9,982 nt of DNA from Bacteroidales bacterium. GTDB taxonomy: Bacteria > Bacteroidota > Bacteroidia > Bacteroidales > UBA7960. A program made the position numbers and the translations under genes. The stretch spans positions 1-9,982 of the forward strand of contig SKTQ01000331.1 in the NCBI GenBank assembly GCA_007122505.1, written 5' to 3'. Positions 4,834 through 9,982 of this stretch are shown here, one piece after another. The notes below the pieces were generated by a model. The model was given only the letters and a program-made list of their open reading frames with translations. It made no database searches and was not told the origin of the DNA. Numbering within the stretch: position 1 is the stretch's first letter; every line of letters starts with the position of its first letter.

Positions 4834-6354
4834 CTATAAAGTATCAAAATCTGCCGTTATAGGTTGATTCTTGATAAAGTCGTACAGGGTAAGGCGCCGC
4901 ATCTGGTAAAAACCTCGCCAGTAGTTTCTCAGCGCGGCAAGGTATTGTTGTTTGGCGCGGTCCTTTTGTTCAAGGGCAAGGTTTAATTCGATGATGTCTA
5001 TCCTCCCGATCAAAAACCTTTGCCTGGTTACCTCATACCGTTTGTCAGCAATGAAATCGGCTCTGCGCGCAACTTCCAGCTGACTCTCCAGCATATTAAA
5101 CTCCATCACACGCAGGAATATCTCCTGTTCAAAATCGATGATTGCCTGGTTTACCGTAGTTGAGACCAGCTCCCGGTTAGATTCGGCAACACGCACCCTG
5201 CCCCGCGAAACGCCCCAGTCGAGGATGGGTATCTGAATGCCGACGACAAGCTGTTGCTGGTCGAGCGGACTCCGGTATGCATCATCGAAAGCATCGGCGC
5301 TCTGGGTAAGTCCATATACGGCAAACAGATTAGCGTTGAACCGGTTTTCTGCCCTGGCTTGGTCAACCTGGCTTTCCGCTTCCAGTATCTGTCGTTCCTG
5401 TGCGAGGATATCTGCCCTGTTAGCTCTCGCCTCAGCCAGTGCAACCCCAAAATCGATATACAACTCATGCGGCTCTTCCGGCGCGATCAGTTCAAGCGCG
5501 CGTACATCATCGAAACCGAGATAGGAGCGGAACCGGAAAATCGCACCTTCATAATCAATCCTTGACTGCTCAAGCGTTGCTTCTGCATTCAGCACATTGA
5601 GCTCCATCTGGAGCAACTCGTTTTCGGCAATACGTCCCAGCTCATAACGCCCAAGGGCTATCTGGTAAAGGGTGTCGTTGCTTTCCAGATTGAATTCATT
5701 GATCTCCATATTAATCTGTGCCAGCAGGAGATCGAAAAACAGGTTTGAAGCCCTGATGGCAATGTCTTCCATTCGTTCAACATACTCCCGCTTGGATTCT
5801 TCGTACCTGACCGGCTCAATACGCCGTTCCCATTTATGACGGTTATAGGAGAATATCGGTTGCTGATAGCCGATATTAACAGGTGTTGCAAGGTACGACA
5901 CCTCTGTATCATCATCCCGGATCAGGTCAATACGCTGGAGGCCGGAGCTCACAAATAACTGGCCCCCGGTAGGGCCAATGGTTTGGTTCAGCCTCAGGGT
6001 TCCGGTAGATCTGGCCAGGCTCCTGCGCACGAAAATATCAGTTCCGTCGGGCAATGTGATGGGCGAAATGGTACGATCCAGGTTGGGGATCGTGGCATCA
6101 AAACGAAGATTTGGCAAATAGCTGGCCCTGAACGTACGATACTGCCAGTAACTTCCGCGATAGCGGTGACGCGCCATGAATGCCTCAGGCGACTGCCTTT
6201 TGGCAATCTCCACCACCTCCTCCAGTGTCAGAAAACGGGGGGGGTCAGCACTCACCGGTGAAACAAAGCAACCGGACAAAATCATTATAATGATGAGCAA
6301 TTTACCGTGCACAGACGTTTTCTGAACCGTCTGCAAAAGAATACGTGTATTCAT
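4834..6354 (-). CDS. TolC-family outer-membrane efflux protein
   Basis: A 506-residue outer-membrane factor: such proteins form trimeric channels through the outer membrane and periplasm and serve as the exit duct for RND or ABC exporters. The N-terminus is a signal sequence (basic stretch, then LLIIIMIL), followed by either a lipobox-like LSGC (C29) or a signal-peptidase I site after VSA (A36). The two internal repeats of the family are clear: the first has GRYELGRIAENELLQME near 235-251, the second QRFLIGRIDIIELNLALEQ near 445-463. Each is followed by a long coiled-coil helix. IGYQQPIF (161-168) and VGIQIPILDWG (371-381) are the usual strand/turn motifs opening each repeat. It sits downstream of two RND permeases on the same strand and is very likely their partner. 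A GTG at codon 15 would give a more compact signal peptide and is an alternative start. Confidence 0.92.
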   Translation of the reverse strand: MNTRILLQTVQKTSVHGKLLIIIMILSGCFVSPVSADPPRFLTLEEVVEIAKRQSPEAFMARHRYRGSYWQYRTFRASYLPNLRFDATIPNLDRTISPITLPDGTDIFVRRSLARSTGTLRLNQTIGPTGGQLFVSSGLQRIDLIRDDDTEVSYLATPVNIGYQQPIFSYNRHKWERRIEPVRYEESKREYVERMEDIAIRASNLFFDLLLAQINMEINEFNLESNDTLYQIALGRYELGRIAENELLQMELNVLNAEATLEQSRIDYEGAIFRFRSYLGFDDVRALELIAPEEPHELYIDFGVALAEARANRADILAQERQILEAESQVDQARAENRFNANLFAVYGLTQSADAFDDAYRSPLDQQQLVVGIQIPILDWGVSRGRVRVAESNRELVSTTVNQAIIDFEQEIFLRVMEFNMLESQLEVARRADFIADKRYEVTRQRFLIGRIDIIELNLALEQKDRAKQQYLAALRNYWRGFYQMRRLTLYDFIKNQPITADFDTL

Positions 6355-6413
6355 ATAACATTCAAAAAATTAATAAAAAATCGGGCATATCCGGATCACC
6401 CTAAAAATGGCTA

Positions 6414-6421
6414 CAAAGGTA
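6414..6421 (-). promoter_or_regulatory. Putative -7 box before the outer-membrane factor gene
   Basis: On the minus strand this is TACCTTTG, an exact TAnnTTTG match, with TTTC (close to the -33 TTTG) 21 nt upstream, a good spacing. It would start transcription about 50 nt before the gene, so the outer-membrane factor and glycosyltransferase could be expressed independently of the permeases. Confidence 0.45.
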
Positions 6422-6443
6422 TGCCATAATTGTATTGATTAAG

Positions 6444-6461
6444 AAACAGCTGTAACTGTTT
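6444..6461 (-). terminator. Weak hairpin after the second RND permease gene
   Basis: AAACAG and CTGTTT pair across a six-base loop, starting 15 bp after the permease stop. Read on the minus strand an A-run precedes it and only CTTAAT follows, so termination would be inefficient. On the plus strand it has a short T-run but no gene to serve. It may act as a partial terminator or RNA-end stabiliser between permease and outer-membrane factor. Confidence 0.25.
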
Positions 6462-6476
6462 TTTATTATGTACCGC

Positions 6477-9400
6477 TTATTTTACCTGCACATCCGTTTC
6501 TGTTTTTATTTTTTTCATTTTGATGAATACCGGGAAAAAAATAAATATCCCCGGCAGCGAAAAAGCAAGCCCCCCCATGGTGCCGGCAGCAAAAGCAAAC
6601 CAAAAAGCTTCCTTCTGACCAATTACAAAAGGAATCAAACCGATTAGTGTTGAAAAAACCGTAAGCATTACCGGCATGATTTTGTATTGAAAGGCTTTCA
6701 TATAAAGTCGCAGGGGTTCCCGTCCGGGATACTTGTTTTGAAAATTGTTGTAATCGTTCAGAATATAGAGCCCGGAATTAACGGCTAATCCGCTCAGCAG
6801 GATAAAGGCTGCCAGACCACCCTGATCAAAATTCAGGCCGAAAACATAAAAAGTCAAAAATAAGCCGATAAAGGATACCGGGATAAGCCCGATAATTGCC
6901 AGGGGTTGCAACAACGACTCCAACAGGATGGCACAGATAAAATAGATGATTACAATCACCAGGAGAATCAGAAAATACTGCCGGCTCTCGTCTGTTCTCC
7001 AAAGAAATTGTTGTTCGGAGGCTCTGAAGCCCAGTGGCATGATCTCGTTACCTTCATTAATAAGGGTTGCGCGCACTCTTTGTTCAAGAGCAGGTGGTCC
7101 CAAAAAGCGGTAACCAAGGAATAACCTGTATTGCTGGTTTATTTTATGGATGTTATTGCCCGACGGTCTTTTTTCCATAGAAAGGAACTCACCGGTTTTG
7201 TATGCTACATTGCCGATTGTTAAGGGAATGTTTGCCATATCCCATAAGGTATAATTCAGATGCAGGTCGGGTCGTAGCCTTACGTTTACGGGGCTGTACT
7301 GATGGTACACGGGTGGTGCCCGGCTTTCCATCACCAAGGCCGTCAGAGGCCGGTAGATATCTCCGGGGCTCAGCTCATGTAATGCCAGCCGCTCCCGGTC
7401 AAAGTCAAGGAAAAACTCCAGGCGGCCTGTTGCTGCCCAGGTTTCTCCACCCTGTATTTCTGATTCAATGATCCTTGGGTTTTCCAGTGCCCTCTGTCTC
7501 AATATCTCTGCATAGCGGTAGAGATGGTCATAGTTGTAGCCTTCCAGCATCACCCGGCTCATGCCCGCCGACGAGCTGCCCATCACATTGCTGAAACCTC
7601 TGCCAACGCCCGACACCCACCATTCCGCTCCTCCGATGGAAACAGCCTTCCTGATGATCCTGTTTTGCAGATAAAGGGGAAACGGGCCCCTGTCGTATTC
7701 CGGTTTGAACAGTATCCGGATGTTGCCGTTTTGCGGCGACAGCACCCTGGTTTCAAACTGCTCTATTTCGCTGAACTGCGACAGAAAATGTTCCATTTGC
7801 AGAATAACTTCATTGAGCTGATGAACGGTGGCCCCATCGGGCATTCGTCCCCTGACATTGATGGCTGTGCGTTCAGGGTCAGCAAAGTATGATCTTTCAA
7901 ATACATATTGTGAGAAAAGGCGGAAACTCCCTCCCAGCACTTTTTCAGCGGTATTTTTCATCCTGGACTGATAAAAGCCGCTGCCGATGGTGGCGTTATA
8001 CAAGCGGGCACCGGGGCCGTCATCATCGATAAAGGCCGGCAACCTGTGTACCGGCAAACCAAAGCCCAGGATAAATATGGTCAACACCAACCATCTGAAG
8101 CGACGGGCAAAAACCAGTCCACGGAAATATACCCTGCTGAACCTGAGTGTCCGGCGAATGATTTTGATATCCGCCCTTGCACTCACCATCTTTAACCGCG
8201 GAAACACAGCCGGAACAAAAAACCATGCCACCACCAGCGACAACAAAAGGTTTACAAGTACCACAGCGGCAAAATCCTGCAGTTGTGCCTGCTGAACCGG
8301 TTCCAGCAAAAAGATCACCGACAGGCACCCAACAGTGGTTAATGTGGCCGCCAGAATGGCTAAAAAGACCTTTTTGTTTTTATGGCGGCGCATGTGTTCG
8401 ATCATCACAATGCCATTGTCGATAATGATACCAAAAGAAACGGTGATCCCGGCAAGGGAATAAAGATGCATTTCAATGCCCAGGAAATAATACCAGGTTA
8501 CTGCCAGCAGCAGGTTTGCCGTTATGGTGGCCAGGATCAGGAAGAGGTAACCGGGCTTGCGTGTTACAAGGATCACAAACAGCATAAGAATGCTAAATGA
8601 AAAAAGCATCCGCAGCCCAACCCTGCGCAGGTCTTTGCGGATATGCTGCGTATCATCGTATGCCATGCGCACCATCCACCCTTGCGGCAGGGCTGTTTGC
8701 AGTTCATCCATCTTTTTCCGCACGGTGGAGGCAAGTCTGACCTGGTTTTCTCTGTCTCCGGCATATATTCGCATGCCAATGGTGCTTTGACCATTGAACC
8801 TGTAATATCTGACAGGATCCTGTTCCTGATATCTTATTTCAGCAATATCGGTGAGATAAATTATCCTGTGACCGGCTTTGCCAACCGGGATGTTTTGCCA
8901 GTCGGGCTTGTCGTATGGATTGGCAATCAGGGTAACAGGCAGCTTTCCTTTATGCCCCCTGTGATGCCGGCTGAGGTATTCCATGCCAAGGTAGGTGTGT
9001 CCGAAACGGCTTTGTAATGCACCCTGCAGGTCACCTATCGTGATGTTCCGGTTACGGAGCTTTTCCGTATCATATACAATGTGGTATTCCATGGGCGTGG
9101 CACCATAGGCGTTTACTCTTTCCACTCCCTGAATGTTGGACAACAGGGGAATGAAGTTTCTTTCCAGGTATTGCTCAATGACGCTGCCCGGAGCGGGGGC
9201 AACAAAAGTATAGATCAGCAGGGCGGTTTGCCTTCCAACGGCCCTTTCGGCGGAAATAACCGGGAAAGACACGCCTTCGGGCAAATCGGGAAAAATACGT
9301 CTTAACTGTGAGGCAATTTCAAAACGTGCCAGTTCAATGTCAGCAGTCTTTTTGAATTCCAATGTTATCCTGCCACTGCCATATTGGGATACGGAACTGA

Positions 9401-9620
9401 TGTTTTCAATGTCGCGCAAAGTGCTGAGCGCTCCTTCAATTATTGAGGTCACTTCCCTTTCCATATTGATGGCCGGCGCATCGGGCCAGCTGAAGCTGAT
9501 GCTGAGAGACGGCAAAGTGGCTGACGGATGCAGCCGTACACCGAGACGTGGCAGCAGGGCAGCCCCAACCAGCATCAAAGCCACAAATATGATGATTATG
9601 GAAAAGGATGACAGCCGCAT
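6477..9620 (-). CDS. RND-family efflux permease (second of a tandem pair)
   Basis: A complete 1047-residue inner-membrane RND transporter, the usual size for the AcrB/HAE-1 type, which exports drugs, detergents or other amphiphiles using the proton gradient. TM1 spans about 5-25, the first large periplasmic part 30-335, TM2-6 about 335-475, TM7 near 505-525, the second periplasmic part 530-875, and TM8-12 from 880 to 1035. TM4 has GIIIDNGIVMIEH: the first relay Asp (D401, AcrB D407) is kept and the second is Asn (N402). In TM10 the position of AcrB K940 is Asn (N948 in GLAVNSG). Both variants occur in many RND proteins outside the AcrB clade. The C-terminal TM11-12 region is notably diverged from the family wording. 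It starts 3 bp after the stop of another RND gene, so the two are probably translationally coupled. The adaptor is not in view; substrate unknown. Confidence 0.93.
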   Translation of the reverse strand: MRLSSFSIIIIFVALMLVGAALLPRLGVRLHPSATLPSLSISFSWPDAPAINMEREVTSIIEGALSTLRDIENISSVSQYGSGRITLEFKKTADIELARFEIASQLRRIFPDLPEGVSFPVISAERAVGRQTALLIYTFVAPAPGSVIEQYLERNFIPLLSNIQGVERVNAYGATPMEYHIVYDTEKLRNRNITIGDLQGALQSRFGHTYLGMEYLSRHHRGHKGKLPVTLIANPYDKPDWQNIPVGKAGHRIIYLTDIAEIRYQEQDPVRYYRFNGQSTIGMRIYAGDRENQVRLASTVRKKMDELQTALPQGWMVRMAYDDTQHIRKDLRRVGLRMLFSFSILMLFVILVTRKPGYLFLILATITANLLLAVTWYYFLGIEMHLYSLAGITVSFGIIIDNGIVMIEHMRRHKNKKVFLAILAATLTTVGCLSVIFLLEPVQQAQLQDFAAVVLVNLLLSLVVAWFFVPAVFPRLKMVSARADIKIIRRTLRFSRVYFRGLVFARRFRWLVLTIFILGFGLPVHRLPAFIDDDGPGARLYNATIGSGFYQSRMKNTAEKVLGGSFRLFSQYVFERSYFADPERTAINVRGRMPDGATVHQLNEVILQMEHFLSQFSEIEQFETRVLSPQNGNIRILFKPEYDRGPFPLYLQNRIIRKAVSIGGAEWWVSGVGRGFSNVMGSSSAGMSRVMLEGYNYDHLYRYAEILRQRALENPRIIESEIQGGETWAATGRLEFFLDFDRERLALHELSPGDIYRPLTALVMESRAPPVYHQYSPVNVRLRPDLHLNYTLWDMANIPLTIGNVAYKTGEFLSMEKRPSGNNIHKINQQYRLFLGYRFLGPPALEQRVRATLINEGNEIMPLGFRASEQQFLWRTDESRQYFLILLVIVIIYFICAILLESLLQPLAIIGLIPVSFIGLFLTFYVFGLNFDQGGLAAFILLSGLAVNSGLYILNDYNNFQNKYPGREPLRLYMKAFQYKIMPVMLTVFSTLIGLIPFVIGQKEAFWFAFAAGTMGGLAFSLPGIFIFFPVFIKMKKIKTETDVQVK

Positions 9621-9623
9621 TGG

Positions 9624-9982
9624 TTATTGTTTTTTTCTGTAGAGATAATAATAACACACGGGGATAAAATAGAGGCTTACCAGCGTACCAAGCCCCAGAC
9701 CTCCAATGACAGCCAATGCCAGCGGTTTTTGCAGATCACCTCCAAGGCCGCCGATAAAGAGAAAAGGAACAAGCGCACAGATGGTTGTAATGCTGGTCAT
9801 CAGAATGGGTTTCAGCCGGTACTTACCTGCAGTATGCAAGGCCCTGATCAATGGCATACCTTTGGCCCTGAGACGGTTAATGGTGTCTATTTTCAGGATG
9901 CTGTCGTTGATGATGATCCCTGTCATCACCACCATACCGATCATGGCCATGATGTTGAGGCTTACGCCGAAAATGATCAGCA
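9624..9982 (-). CDS. RND-family efflux permease (first of the pair), C-terminal part only
   Basis: The frame is open to the right edge, so the Met at 9950 is internal; about 118 residues are visible. They cover the end of TM9, TM10 (IGMVVMTGIIINDSILKIDTIN), the conserved cytoplasmic stretch RLKPILMTS leading into TM11, and TM12 with the VIGGLGLGTLVSLYFIPVCYYYLYRK ending. This is the standard C-terminus of HAE-1 RND permeases. At the AcrB K940 position it has Asn, followed by an Asp. No periplasmic tail domain is present. With the next gene 3 bp downstream it forms a two-permease cassette similar in layout to mdtBC of Escherichia coli. Most of the protein, and presumably the periplasmic adaptor gene, lies beyond the window. 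Confidence 0.92.
   Translation of the reverse strand, partial: LIIFGVSLNIMAMIGMVVMTGIIINDSILKIDTINRLRAKGMPLIRALHTAGKYRLKPILMTSITTICALVPFLFIGGLGGDLQKPLALAVIGGLGLGTLVSLYFIPVCYYYLYRKKQ

Noticed and set aside
6444..6464. Strong plus-strand terminator
   Set aside because: The hairpin with a T-run faces the plus strand, but no plus-strand gene lies upstream within several kilobases, so it is at most a weak minus-strand hairpin.
6477..9620. Inactivated permease because the second TM4 Asp is Asn
   Set aside because: A D-N pair with Asn at the TM10 Lys position is common in other RND clades, and the reading frame is full length and intact, so loss of function is not supported.

Overview
The window looks like chromosomal DNA of a Gram-negative bacterium of the phylum Bacteroidota, probably a Bacteroidales/Marinilabiliales-type lineage. 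The evidence is: the envelope gene set (DsbD, TolC-type outer-membrane factor, RND permeases, LPS-type glycosyltransferase); almost no Shine-Dalgarno sequences before the starts; TAnnTTTG boxes (the Bacteroidota -7 promoter element) in three intergenic gaps, each on the strand of the gene it precedes; and intergenic repeats of a style I associate with this phylum. No tRNA, rRNA, CRISPR array, transposase or phage gene was found. The organism assignment is an inference from these features.

Left part (1-3094). The 3' two thirds of a DsbD-like thiol:disulfide reductase (+) runs in from the left edge and ends in a tail-to-tail overlap of 6 bp with an M20-family amidohydrolase (-). The amidohydrolase start faces a glyoxalase-II-like metallo-beta-lactamase-fold hydrolase (+) across a 104-bp divergent gap that holds a good promoter for the hydrolase.

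Middle (3095-3776). About 680 bp between two convergent genes carry no believable gene. They are packed with repeats and palindromes: GC-rich mini-hairpins with three-base loops, two direct copies of a ~30-bp unit, a ~112-bp imperfect long hairpin, a TTCACC-type repeat in three copies of both orientations, and an array of strong hairpins ending next to a probable terminator of the leftward operon. This is the least ordinary part of the window.

Right part (3777-9982, all -). Reading leftwards, there is the C-terminal end of one RND permease (cut by the right edge), a second full-length RND permease starting 3 bp after the first stops, a TolC-family outer-membrane factor 122 bp later, and a GT9 (heptosyltransferase-like) glycosyltransferase 43 bp after that. 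The first three would form an envelope-spanning proton-driven export system. The periplasmic adaptor it needs is not in view and would be expected beyond the right edge. Internal promoter-like boxes before the outer-membrane factor and before the glycosyltransferase suggest that these two may also be expressed separately.

I see no convincing new multi-gene system. The genes belong to known families; the interest lies in the repeat mosaic and in the paired, unequal RND permeases.
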